Assembly (NCBI GenBank): GCA_903825695.1
Contig: CAIKBP010000164.1
Span: 1 to 9,685 of the forward strand
Reading direction: 5' to 3'
From: an uncultured Verrucomicrobiota bacterium
GTDB taxonomy: Bacteria > Verrucomicrobiota > Verrucomicrobiia > Palsa-1439
DNA length: 9,685 nt
Shown: piece by piece, positions 1 to 6,370 of the stretch
Position numbering within the stretch: position 1 is the first letter of the stretch
Layout of the letters: each line of letters starts with the position of its first letter
Notes under the pieces: model-generated
The model's database searches: none
Told to the model about the DNA's origin: nothing
The model's input: the letters and a program-made list of their open reading frames with translations, nothing else
Position numbers and translations under genes: made by a program

Positions 1-2010
1 AGAAGCAAAAAAATCCACGACGCTGTTGCATGCTTCCGGTTCAAGTTCATCACAGGCAACGGTAATCAGAGGTGGTTTTCCGCTCTTCTTAGGCTTCAAG
101 TCTTTCGGCTTGAGCTTAATCTCAACTCTGGCTTCTTGGAGACGCTTAGCAAGAGCTACGATTTTAGAATTTATTTCCGCGTGCTGTCTTGTTCTGCGAC
201 CTTCTTCCGCATTGTCGGCTTTCGTTCGTTCATCTTTGCATGGAAGCTTATTTTCGCCTGTTCGCGCATCTGGATTTACCCGCTTTGACTCTGCAACGAG
301 TTCTTGCAGATGCAAAAAATCAAAAATGATTGCGGATTTAGCTAGAGAACTTAGATCGGTATGAAGTTGTGCTATTTGGTAAGCGGTGGTTTCACCGACA
401 TGAGAAATTCCAAGAGCGAAAAGCCAATGCGCTAAAGAAAATGTTTTTGCCCGCTTTAGTGCTTCAACAACTTTTGTTGCGTTCTTTTCTCCAAAAATTC
501 GCGGTTCGTCTTGAGTTCCAAGATTCAGTTTGGCCAATTGATTTGTCGTGAGTTCAAATAAGTCGAGAGGCTCCTTGACCAAACCACGTTCAATAAGTTT
601 TTCGGAGACCACGCCACCGATGCCTTCAATGTCCAGCGCACCTCGCTGCGCAAAGAACTCGATGCGACGGATGCTTTGCGCAGGGCAACCGGCAACATTG
701 TCGCAACACCAGGCGACGCCCACCTTTTTCTCGTCTTTCTTGGTCGCCTTGACTTCTCGCTTGACCACTGGGCTGTTGCACACAGGACACTTCTCCGGCA
801 TCTGAAAAACCCTTTCCTTCCCTGTGCGCTTCTCAGTCACAACTCCGACGACGGCGGGGATGACTTGTCCCGCTTTTTCGATGATCACCGTGTCGCCGAT
901 GCGGATGCCTTTACGTTTGATTTCTTCCTCGTTGTGGAGTGTGGCGCGGGAAATGGTCGAGCCGGCGAGGAAGACAGGTTCGAGTTCTGCGACCGGCGTG
1001 AGCACGCCGGTGCGACCGACTTGGACGGTAATGTTTTTGAGTTTTGTTTGCGCTTGTTCGTGCGAGTATTTGTAAGCGATGGCGAAACGTGGCGCTTTGG
1101 CCGTTGCGCCGAGGCGCTCCCATTGGGTGAGATCGTTAACCTTTACGACAGCGCCGTCGATTTCGAACGGCAGTTCGGATTCGAGCTTTTGGAGTTCATC
1201 GGCGCGAGCGATGACTTCCTCAATGCTCTTGCACACCCACCAATGGTGGTGCGTTGGCAAACCGAAACGTTTCAGCATTTCAAGCGCATCGGCTTGTTTT
1301 TTGATTTGCACGCCTTTGGCGGCGGCAATGGCGTAGAAAACGGCGTTGAGGGGACGTTGCGCGACGATGGCGGGATCGAGCTGTTTTAGCGAGCCGGCAG
1401 CGGTGTTGCGCGGGTTTTGGAAAAGTGGTTCACCGTCCTTTTCGCGTTCGGTATTCAGCTTGTCGAAATCGGCGACTTTGATGTACACCTCGCCGCGCAC
1501 CTCGAAGAGACTGGGCGGGTTTTTAACGCTGAGTTGCAGCGGAATCGCACGGATCGTTTTCAGGTTTGCCGTGATGTCGTCGCCAGTCGTGCCGTCGCCG
1601 CGTGTCGCGCCAAGTGTGAACCGGCCATTCTCATAAATCACGGTCACGGATACGCCATCGATTTTTGGTTCCAGCACGTATTCAACCTTCTCGCCGGGCA
1701 GGAGTTTGCGCACGCGATTATCGAACTCGCGGAGTTCCTCGATGCTGTAGGTATTATCCAGCGACATCATCGGGACTGCGTGGTGGATGGGCTTAAATCC
1801 CTTGAGTGGTTGGCCACCCACGCGTTGAGTAGGGGAATCAGGTGTGACCAAATCCGGGAATTGTTCCTCGAGTTTCTTCAGTTCGGTGTACAGCTTGTCG
1901 TAGTCTAAATCGGAAATCTCCGGATGTGCCTCGACGTAGTAGAGGTGGTCGTGCCGGCGGATCTGCTGGCGGAGATCAGCGATTCGTTTTTGTGCTTCGG
2001 CGCGATTCAT
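1..2010 (-). CDS. ligA: NAD-dependent DNA ligase LigA (C-terminal end beyond the left edge)
   Basis: LigA seals nicks between Okazaki fragments and in repair patches, using NAD+ to adenylate its active-site lysine. The frame is open for 670 codons from ATG at 2010 to base 1. Visible in order: Ia domain with YYV...SDLDYDKL (residues 24-40); adenylation domain with the KIDG motif (catalytic Lys116), TRGDG (136-140), NPRNTAAGSL (199-208), FEIDGAVVK (282-290) and AIAYKYS (310-316); OB fold with VGRTGVLTPVAEL (331-343); a zinc finger with Cys408, Cys411, Cys436 and Cys442; then helix-hairpin-helix motifs with IEGIG (461-465) and LGISHVGE (533-540). The helix-hairpin-helix part contains a long charged insertion and ends at VVDFFAS, so only the last segment and any BRCT domain are missing. 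The start lies inside the VanZ gene with no clear ribosome site, which suggests translational coupling. Codons after about residue 475 are markedly AT-richer. Identity is secure. Confidence 0.96.
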   Translation of the reverse strand, partial: MNRAEAQKRIADLRQQIRRHDHLYYVEAHPEISDLDYDKLYTELKKLEEQFPDLVTPDSPTQRVGGQPLKGFKPIHHAVPMMSLDNTYSIEELREFDNRVRKLLPGEKVEYVLEPKIDGVSVTVIYENGRFTLGATRGDGTTGDDITANLKTIRAIPLQLSVKNPPSLFEVRGEVYIKVADFDKLNTEREKDGEPLFQNPRNTAAGSLKQLDPAIVAQRPLNAVFYAIAAAKGVQIKKQADALEMLKRFGLPTHHHWWVCKSIEEVIARADELQKLESELPFEIDGAVVKVNDLTQWERLGATAKAPRFAIAYKYSHEQAQTKLKNITVQVGRTGVLTPVAELEPVFLAGSTISRATLHNEEEIKRKGIRIGDTVIIEKAGQVIPAVVGVVTEKRTGKERVFQMPEKCPVCNSPVVKREVKATKKDEKKVGVAWCCDNVAGCPAQSIRRIEFFAQRGALDIEGIGGVVSEKLIERGLVKEPLDLFELTTNQLAKLNLGTQDEPRIFGEKNATKVVEALKRAKTFSLAHWLFALGISHVGETTAYQIAQLHTDLSSLAKSAIIFDFLHLQELVAESKRVNPDARTGENKLPCKDERTKADNAEEGRRTRQHAEINSKIVALAKRLQEARVEIKLKPKDLKPKKSGKPPLITVACDELEPEACNSVVDFFAS
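61..348 (-). other. Charged insertion inside the LigA helix-hairpin-helix domain
   Basis: Between LGISHVGE (residues 533-540) and the FFA motif (667-669) LigA here has about 127 residues. The E. coli enzyme, from memory, has about 43. The extra ~85 residues (approximately 555-650, edges uncertain) are rich in Lys, Arg, Glu and Asn. They include a stretch that could form a coiled coil (about 609-630, AEINSKIVALAKRLQEARVE) followed by the basic segment KLKPKDLKPKKSGK. The reading frame stays open and the flanks still look like LigA, so this is an in-frame insertion rather than a frameshift. Its function is unknown to me; added DNA contact or a protein interface are guesses. Confidence 0.75.
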
Positions 2011-2371
2011 ATGTGTAGAAGGCCGTGGCAGCGATGCTGGCACCCAACGTATCCGCCGTCCAGTCCCAAACATCACAGGAGCGATTGGGGACGAACCGTT
2101 GGTGAAACTCGTCCGTGGCACCGTATGCCGACGCGATGAGAATAGCGAGCAAGGCCGCCTTTGGCAACGGCAGGTTGTGGGCGCGGCGCAGTGCGAACGT
2201 TACCAGCACGCCAAGTATCGCGTAGGCGATAAGGTGATGGACTTTGTCGATATTGTGGAATTGTGGCCCGACTTTCGGCAGCGTGGACTGCGCCGATAAC
2301 ACAAACAACGTCGCCGCCCACAGAACAGCGGGCATCCATGGTAACCCCACCTGACGATCTGGTACGCTCAC
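1976..2371 (-). CDS. VanZ-family membrane protein
   Basis: A small integral membrane protein of the VanZ-like family, named after the teicoplanin-resistance gene; the biochemical role of most members is unknown. With the GTG start at 2371 it has 131 residues. Family signatures are clear: IDKVHHLIAYAILG (residues 41-54) and YGATDEFHQRFVPNRSCDVWDWTADTLG (83-110, read in two pieces). Hydrophobic segments lie near 14-28, 46-62, 71-86 and 107-120, giving about four membrane passes. I chose the GTG because its GTGA overlaps the stop of the upstream SDR gene, a usual coupled arrangement, and a G-rich run precedes it. An ATG at 2335 (119 residues) is the alternative and would still keep all the motifs. 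The 3' end overlaps the first 35 bases of ligA. An open frame continues upstream to 2578 but only shadows the SDR gene. Context suggests an envelope role, but nothing here proves it. Confidence 0.88.
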   Translation of the reverse strand: MSVPDRQVGLPWMPAVLWAATLFVLSAQSTLPKVGPQFHNIDKVHHLIAYAILGVLVTFALRRAHNLPLPKAALLAILIASAYGATDEFHQRFVPNRSCDVWDWTADTLGASIAATAFYTYESRRSTKTNR

Positions 2372-3396
2372 GCTATGCCCCCCGACCGCGCCGCAGGAGG
2401 ATGCTTGTGGTACCAGGTGGTCGCTTGGCGGATTCCTTCTTCGAAGGGCATGATTGGTTGCCAGCCGAGTTCGGCGCGAATTTTCTCGCTGTTGAATCGG
2501 CGGTTCCCACCAAATAACAAGGCGGTCAGTCGTGTTAAAGGCGGGCAAACTCGATAACGGCTCAGGTGTGCCACACATTCGCCTGCAAATCCTAGATCAT
2601 AGGCAAGGCGATATGGAACGCTCGCCACAGGCAACGGCAGTTCCATGAGTTGACAGATGCGCGCAATGAACTCGTGTTGTGTGGGTGAAGTCTCATCCGC
2701 AGCAACATTGTAAATCTGGCCGCGCGCACGCGTATTAGCGGCGGCACGTACGATGGCATCGGCGACATCGGTGACGTATATCAAGCTCAAGCGGTTGTTG
2801 CCATTGCCGATCCATTTGACCCGGCGATTGCCAAGCGCGGCAATGAGACGGGTAAGCGTGGTCGTATCCCGTGGTCCATATACCCACGTCGGGCGAAGAA
2901 TTGTCGTTGCGATGTATCCCGATTCTTGTGCCGTACGGACAAGTTTCTCAGCCTCGATCTTGGCGCGCGAGTAATAGTTCCATTTGTGGATGCCGCCATG
3001 CGGGCTTGTTTCAGCAAACGGTGCGCCACCGCCGTTGGCTGGGAATCCGTAAACGCCGACAGTACTGATGTGGATGAAGTGGGGCACCTGCGCGTGTTGT
3101 GCCACTTCCAGAACGTGCCGCGTGCCCTCAACGGTGGTTTGGACGAAATCACGCCAAAACCCGTGAGTGCGGACCTGTGCGGCGGTATGAATGACCACGT
3201 CAGCGCCTCGCATGGCATTGCTAAGCCCGGTCGTGTTTTCCGGTGTATTGACAACCAACTTAACGCCGAGCGATTGGAGGAACTCAGTGTGAGACGTAGG
3301 GCGGACGATGCCCACTACTTGATGGCCACGTTGGACGAAGGCTTCCGCAAGGTGGCCGCCGATGAACCCCGAAGCCCCTGTGAGAAAAACTCGCAT
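2368..3396 (-). CDS. NAD(P)-dependent epimerase/dehydratase, extended SDR family
   Basis: A soluble Rossmann-fold oxidoreductase of the extended short-chain dehydrogenase class, which contains UDP-sugar epimerases, sugar dehydratases, dihydroflavonol-type reductases and 3-beta-hydroxysteroid dehydrogenase-like proteins. From ATG at 3396 it has 342 residues, usual for the class. Visible are the nucleotide-binding GASGFIGGHL (7-16), HTAAQV (70-75), the catalytic Ser/Thr in ISTVGVYG (110-117, Ser111), the YYSRAK motif with Tyr142 and Lys146, LRPTWVYGPRD (167-177) and the late YVTDVADA (207-214). The exact substrate cannot be read from these motifs. The frame continues 28 codons upstream to 3480, but that part runs through the promoter and lacks family features; the chosen Met immediately precedes the first beta strand. 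It is first gene of the minus-strand operon with VanZ and ligA. The middle of that operon suggests sugar or envelope metabolism, as inference only. Confidence 0.9.
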   Translation of the reverse strand: MRVFLTGASGFIGGHLAEAFVQRGHQVVGIVRPTSHTEFLQSLGVKLVVNTPENTTGLSNAMRGADVVIHTAAQVRTHGFWRDFVQTTVEGTRHVLEVAQHAQVPHFIHISTVGVYGFPANGGGAPFAETSPHGGIHKWNYYSRAKIEAEKLVRTAQESGYIATTILRPTWVYGPRDTTTLTRLIAALGNRRVKWIGNGNNRLSLIYVTDVADAIVRAAANTRARGQIYNVAADETSPTQHEFIARICQLMELPLPVASVPYRLAYDLGFAGECVAHLSRYRVCPPLTRLTALLFGGNRRFNSEKIRAELGWQPIMPFEEGIRQATTWYHKHPPAARSGGIA

Positions 3397-3432
3397 GAAT
3401 GACACAATCTGCTTTCCGCTACGATTGGGTCT

Positions 3433-3441
3433 TATTATACT
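3433..3441 (+). promoter_or_regulatory. Candidate -10 element for the ICMT-like / kinase genes
   Basis: On the plus strand the same AT-rich patch reads TATTAT (3433-3438) or TATACT (3436-3441), 27-30 bases before the ATG of the ICMT-like gene. The -35 region is weak: TTTCCG at 3413-3418, 17 bases from TATACT. It overlaps the minus-strand -10 base for base, so polymerase could probably occupy only one direction at a time. Confidence 0.4.
3434..3439 (-). promoter_or_regulatory. -10 element for the SDR-VanZ-ligA operon
   Basis: Reading the minus strand, a perfect TATAAT lies 38 bases before the SDR start, giving a predicted leader of about 30 bases. No good -35 sequence sits at 16-18 bases: the positions read GCCTTG/CGCCTT. 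TTGTCT occurs only 13 bases away, which is too close. The -10 is convincing; activity may need an activator or a strong -10 alone. Confidence 0.55.
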
Positions 3442-3467
3442 GCAGCGCTTAAAGACAAGGCGAAAAG

Positions 3468-4076
3468 ATGAACGCGTCAACTTCGGAGAGGATTATTTTT
3501 GCGGCATTCATGATTGTCGTGTTTGCATGGCGAGCGTGGGAGACGTTCCGTCAACAGGGCAGCGTGCGAGGTCGCACGACAATGCAGTGGTCGTTTTACC
3601 TGTTGTTTGCCATGAGCTGCGTGATCTTTGGGGGAACCGTGCTGGAATTCTTCTTGGTGAACCGTTCGTATCATCCTGTTGCCGCAGTTGCTGGCGTGGT
3701 GCTGTTCGTAGTGGCAAACATAGTTCGTATGATGGCAATTCGAACGCTGGGCCGGTATTGGAGCCTGCATATTGAGATTCGCGAGGAACATCAATTTGTG
3801 GAGGAAGGGGTTTACAGCGTGGTCCGGCATCCAGCCTATTTGTCGTTCGTGATGGAACACATTGCAGTGCCGTTGGTAGGCAATGCGTGGTGGTCACTGC
3901 TGGTCACAGTGGTCGGCTACATACCGCTGCTGTGGCTGCGAATTATGCGCGAAGACAAGGCATTGGTGGGAAAATTTGGTGGGCCCTATCGCGTGTACCA
4001 ACAGGAGGTGCGCGCTCTCTGGCCCCGCTGGTCGGTCCTGTGGCGTCTCGATAAACTGTCGCGTCATGCGCCATGA
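3468..4076 (+). CDS. Isoprenylcysteine carboxyl methyltransferase (ICMT)-family membrane protein
   Basis: A 202-residue integral membrane protein of the ICMT/phospholipid methyltransferase superfamily. Eukaryotic members methylate prenylated C-terminal cysteines using S-adenosylmethionine; the substrates of most bacterial relatives are unknown. Signatures are GRYWSL (95-100), EEGVYSVVRHPAYLSF (112-127) with the conserved RHPAY (120-124), and the C-terminal REDKALVGKFGGPYRVYQQEV (161-181, read in two pieces), which matches the cofactor-side E-D-x-x-L...FG-x-x-Y-x-x-Y pattern. Hydrophobic segments near 8-20, 42-64, 71-90 and 127-157 suggest four or five membrane passes. AAGG at 3457-3460, seven bases before the ATG, supports the start. 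The TGA stop overlaps the ATG of the next gene, a membrane histidine kinase, so the two are probably cotranslated; the pairing suggests a membrane-related function. Substrate unknown. Confidence 0.85.
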   Translation: MNASTSERIIFAAFMIVVFAWRAWETFRQQGSVRGRTTMQWSFYLLFAMSCVIFGGTVLEFFLVNRSYHPVAAVAGVVLFVVANIVRMMAIRTLGRYWSLHIEIREEHQFVEEGVYSVVRHPAYLSFVMEHIAVPLVGNAWWSLLVTVVGYIPLLWLRIMREDKALVGKFGGPYRVYQQEVRALWPRWSVLWRLDKLSRHAP

Positions 4077-4125
4077 CTCTCTTCTATTACTACATAGTCA
4101 TGACTCTCTTCTATTACTACATAGT
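4072..4125 (+). repeat. Exact 27-base tandem duplication over the kinase start
   Basis: Two identical adjacent 27-base units occupy 4072-4098 and 4099-4125, each beginning CATGACTCTC and ending ACATAGT. Each unit contains the ATGA in which the ICMT-like stop overlaps the kinase start, so both the stop and the start are duplicated. Because 27 is nine codons, the kinase frame is kept and the protein begins with MTLFYYYIV twice. Neither ATG (4073, 4100) has a good ribosome-binding sequence. Slipped-strand duplication is the simplest origin; an assembly or sequencing artefact cannot be excluded from the sequence alone. Confidence 0.97.
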
Positions 4126-6223
4126 GTTGCTCTGCGCTGGAACAGCGCTAGCAGTGGCGGTCGCCTCGTTTTGGCGGAACCGCCACCAAGCGGTCGGTCC
4201 GTTGTTCGGCATTGCGATGTTCGTGGTGTCGGTGTGGTTGCTTGGATTTGCGCAGTATTTCCGCCAAATGGGCGAGATGCGGGCCTTAACTTGGGCGAAA
4301 TTCACCTTAGGAGCGGGAATGCTGGCAACGCCATTCCTGTTCCACAGCATGTGCGCGCTGGTCGGGCGGATGCGGCATTACGGCATCTGGATTACTGCAT
4401 CTTACGTGTTGACACTGGCACTTCTGGTGTTGCTCTGCCAGGGGCGATTGATTGACGGGCTGCGGAATGCGCCGAACATGGAGCATTACGTCCGGTACAA
4501 TCGCCTGCTGTATCCGGTGCTCAGTGCGCACATCATGTTTTGGCAATTTGGCGGAGTTGCGATTCTGATGCTCAATGCCAAGCGAGCCGTGGGATACAAG
4601 CGGGTTCAGCTGGTTTATTTCATTGTTGCTTGGGTTGTTATCTTTCTGACGACCAACCTTATCATCATACCGTTGGAGTACGGCATTGACATTTTGCCGT
4701 TCGGATTCTTCCTGTTGCCACCGAACTTGGCGTTACTGGCCTATGTGATGGCCAAAGCGCGTTTGGCCGACCCGGATGTGGCAGTTGCACGCGTCTTGGT
4801 ATACGCGTTCACATTGCTCACCGTGGTGGCCATCAGTCTGCTGTTTGTGGGCGGCGTGGGGCTGGTGGCGCCCGGGTTTATGAACCCGGGACAATTGCTA
4901 TTCACCATTGTACTGGTAGTGGTCATCAGCCTGTTGCTCGCCACCGCGTTACCCCGCTGGTTGCCTCAGGCGGAACGGGTCATTCAGGAACACCTGTTTG
5001 CGGCGCGCCATGGCTATCAGGATGCATTGATGGGGGTTATGAGAAGCTTAAGCCGCCTGCCGGAGATGGAACAAGTGCTTTCAACTCTTGCTGCCAGTGT
5101 GCATTCGCAGATGCAGCTGACGCGGGCTCTGATTCTCCTTCAGGACCCGATGTCTGGCAATTACCGCGTAGAGGCGCAGAGCGGATTGGACGCAGAAGAA
5201 CCTACGGAGGCGCTGGCGCTGGATAAAGATTCCGCAATCGTACGGTGGCTGCGGGACAGCCGGGAGGTGCTCGTTCGGGATGAATTACCACGGCGGGTGT
5301 CCGGGCCGGTCATGCATCGGTTAACACGGGAGCTGAATCACCTAAAGGTCTCGGTGTGTGTCCCTATGGCCGCGGATGAGCGGTTGATCGGCGTGTTTTG
5401 CCTCGGACAGAAGATTTCCCGCAGCATGTTTTACGTTGCGGACCTTCATCTGCTGGAGACACTTGCGGCCGAGGCATCGCTGGCGGTGCGATATCGGCGC
5501 ATGCAGGAAGAGGTCGTGCGGAAGAATAAGCTGATGGAACTTGGGACTGTGGCCGCGGGTATCGCCCATGAGATTCGTAATCCTCTGGCATCCATCAAGA
5601 CGTTTGCGCAACTGTTGCCGTCTAAAGCATCCGATCCGGAGTTCAGAAATGAGTTCAGCAAACTCGTTATGAAGGACATCGATCGCATTTCTAAGGTTGT
5701 GGAGTCGATGCTTGCTTTCGCGCGACCTGCAGGGGTGAAGGTGGCGGACTACTCAGCGGCGGAATTGATCGATGAGGCCGTGTTGTTGGTGGAGCCGCGG
5801 TTTAAGAGCAAAGAGATTCACCTAAAAAAGGATGTGGGCAACCATCTCGGGTTGAAGGTGGACAAACAGCAGATGTTGCAGGTGCTGGTCAACCTGCTGA
5901 ACAACGCGGTCGATGCGCTTGGGCCGGGGGGAACGATTCGCATCAGCGCGCGCGTGCGTGCTGTAAACAACTTTGGAGTTGGCAGCCAGCGGCAGGAATT
6001 CGTGGTGATCGAAGTGGCCGACAATGGCGTGGGGATTCCGACGGCGCTGCGGCAGCGGGTATTCGAGCCGTTTTTTACGACGAAGAAGCATGGTACGGGG
6101 CTGGGGTTGTCCATTTGTCAGAAGATTGTTCATGATCATGGGGGGGACATAACTGTTTCAAGTGTCGAGGAGAAAGGGACTACATTCCAAATTCACCTGC
6201 CATCGCGATCGGTGAACGGTTAG
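4073..6223 (+). CDS. Multi-pass membrane sensor histidine kinase with GAF domain
   Basis: A 716-residue two-component sensor kinase anchored in the inner membrane. Residues 1-230 hold about seven hydrophobic segments, like the seven-pass sensory regions of some kinases, and two more lie near 240-265 and 273-293. A GAF-type ligand-binding domain follows (about 325-475, ending in LAAEASLAVRYRRM). The HisKA dimerisation domain (485-552) has AHEIRNPL with phospho-acceptor His499. The HATPase domain shows the N box NLLNNAVDAL (607-616), G1 DNGVGI (650-655), F box FEPFFTTKK (664-672) and G2 GTGLGLS (674-680), so all catalytic motifs are intact. The order membrane region-GAF-kinase and the length resemble PrsK kinases of PEP-CTERM/exosortase systems, but no exosortase gene is in view. 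ATG at 4073 overlaps the ICMT-like stop; ATG at 4100 in the second repeat copy is equally possible and shortens the protein by nine residues. No partner regulator is visible. Confidence 0.93.
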   Translation: MTLFYYYIVMTLFYYYIVLLCAGTALAVAVASFWRNRHQAVGPLFGIAMFVVSVWLLGFAQYFRQMGEMRALTWAKFTLGAGMLATPFLFHSMCALVGRMRHYGIWITASYVLTLALLVLLCQGRLIDGLRNAPNMEHYVRYNRLLYPVLSAHIMFWQFGGVAILMLNAKRAVGYKRVQLVYFIVAWVVIFLTTNLIIIPLEYGIDILPFGFFLLPPNLALLAYVMAKARLADPDVAVARVLVYAFTLLTVVAISLLFVGGVGLVAPGFMNPGQLLFTIVLVVVISLLLATALPRWLPQAERVIQEHLFAARHGYQDALMGVMRSLSRLPEMEQVLSTLAASVHSQMQLTRALILLQDPMSGNYRVEAQSGLDAEEPTEALALDKDSAIVRWLRDSREVLVRDELPRRVSGPVMHRLTRELNHLKVSVCVPMAADERLIGVFCLGQKISRSMFYVADLHLLETLAAEASLAVRYRRMQEEVVRKNKLMELGTVAAGIAHEIRNPLASIKTFAQLLPSKASDPEFRNEFSKLVMKDIDRISKVVESMLAFARPAGVKVADYSAAELIDEAVLLVEPRFKSKEIHLKKDVGNHLGLKVDKQQMLQVLVNLLNNAVDALGPGGTIRISARVRAVNNFGVGSQRQEFVVIEVADNGVGIPTALRQRVFEPFFTTKKHGTGLGLSICQKIVHDHGGDITVSSVEEKGTTFQIHLPSRSVNG
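4871..4890. repeat. Perfect 8-bp inverted repeat inside the kinase gene
   Basis: CCCGGGTT (4871-4878) and AACCCGGG (4883-4890) are exact inverted repeats around the 4-base TATG. They would form a stable hairpin in DNA or mRNA. The sequence encodes part of APGFMNPG between the last two membrane segments. No T-run follows, so it does not look like an intrinsic terminator; it may be chance or coding constraint. Confidence 0.8.
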
Positions 6224-6255
6224 GGTTTTGGATGATATTGCAGGTAAAAAAGCGC

Positions 6256-6283
6256 TTTACTCGCGGTGTGCTTTCCGTATAAT
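6256..6283 (+). promoter_or_regulatory. Predicted sigma70-type promoter for the beta-ketoacyl synthase gene
   Basis: TTTACT (6256-6261; four of six match TTGACA) is followed after 16 bases by a perfect TATAAT (6278-6283). Transcription would start near 6290, giving a leader of about 80 bases before the ATG at 6371. It is the best-looking promoter in the window and suggests the synthase and second kinase can be expressed independently of the first kinase. No intrinsic terminator is visible in 6224-6255, so readthrough from upstream is also possible. Confidence 0.65.
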
Positions 6284-6301
6284 GCGTGTCGTTGTGGGGA
6301 A

Positions 6302-6315
6302 CTTCTTTGAAGAAG
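6302..6315. repeat. Short palindrome in the leader of the synthase gene
   Basis: CTTCTT and AAGAAG flank a TG dinucleotide, making a near-perfect 14-base palindrome about 10-25 bases downstream of the predicted transcription start. It could be an operator site or a chance repeat; a 2-base loop is too tight for a normal RNA hairpin, though a shorter stem with a larger loop could form. Confidence 0.35.
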
Positions 6316-6360
6316 GGAGCGATCACGATTCCGGGTCGCGCTGGGCTTGTGGTTTTCCTC

Positions 6361-6365
6361 AGGTG
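6361..6365 (+). promoter_or_regulatory. Ribosome-binding site deciding the synthase start
   Basis: AGGTG lies five bases before the ATG at 6371. The in-frame TTG at 6347 has no such sequence and would add only eight residues (LWFSSGVL) that precede the conserved N-terminal RRVVITGIG, so the ATG at 6371 is preferred. Confidence 0.6.
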
Positions 6366-6370
6366 TATTG

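Noticed and set aside
676..1908. Long plus-strand open frames of 237 and 163 codons opposite ligA
   Set aside because: They lie entirely antisense to conserved LigA domains and their translations show no family features; they reflect the codon bias of the GC-rich ligA half.
1..2010. ligA as a broken gene or pseudogene because of the long insertion
   Set aside because: The frame is uninterrupted for all 670 visible codons, all catalytic motifs and zinc ligands are present, and LigA-like sequence resumes after the insertion.
2372..2578. 69-codon N-terminal extension of the VanZ gene
   Set aside because: It overlaps the SDR coding sequence, is not hydrophobic and has no VanZ features; the GTG at 2371 overlaps the SDR stop neatly.
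3397..3480. 28-codon N-terminal extension of the SDR gene
   Set aside because: It crosses the divergent promoter and the start of the opposite gene, and the Rossmann-fold motif begins right after the Met at 3396.
6226..6244. Possible sigma54 (-24/-12) promoter, TTGG...TTGCA
   Set aside because: The GG and GC dinucleotides are 8 bases apart instead of the required 10, and the flanking consensus is poor.
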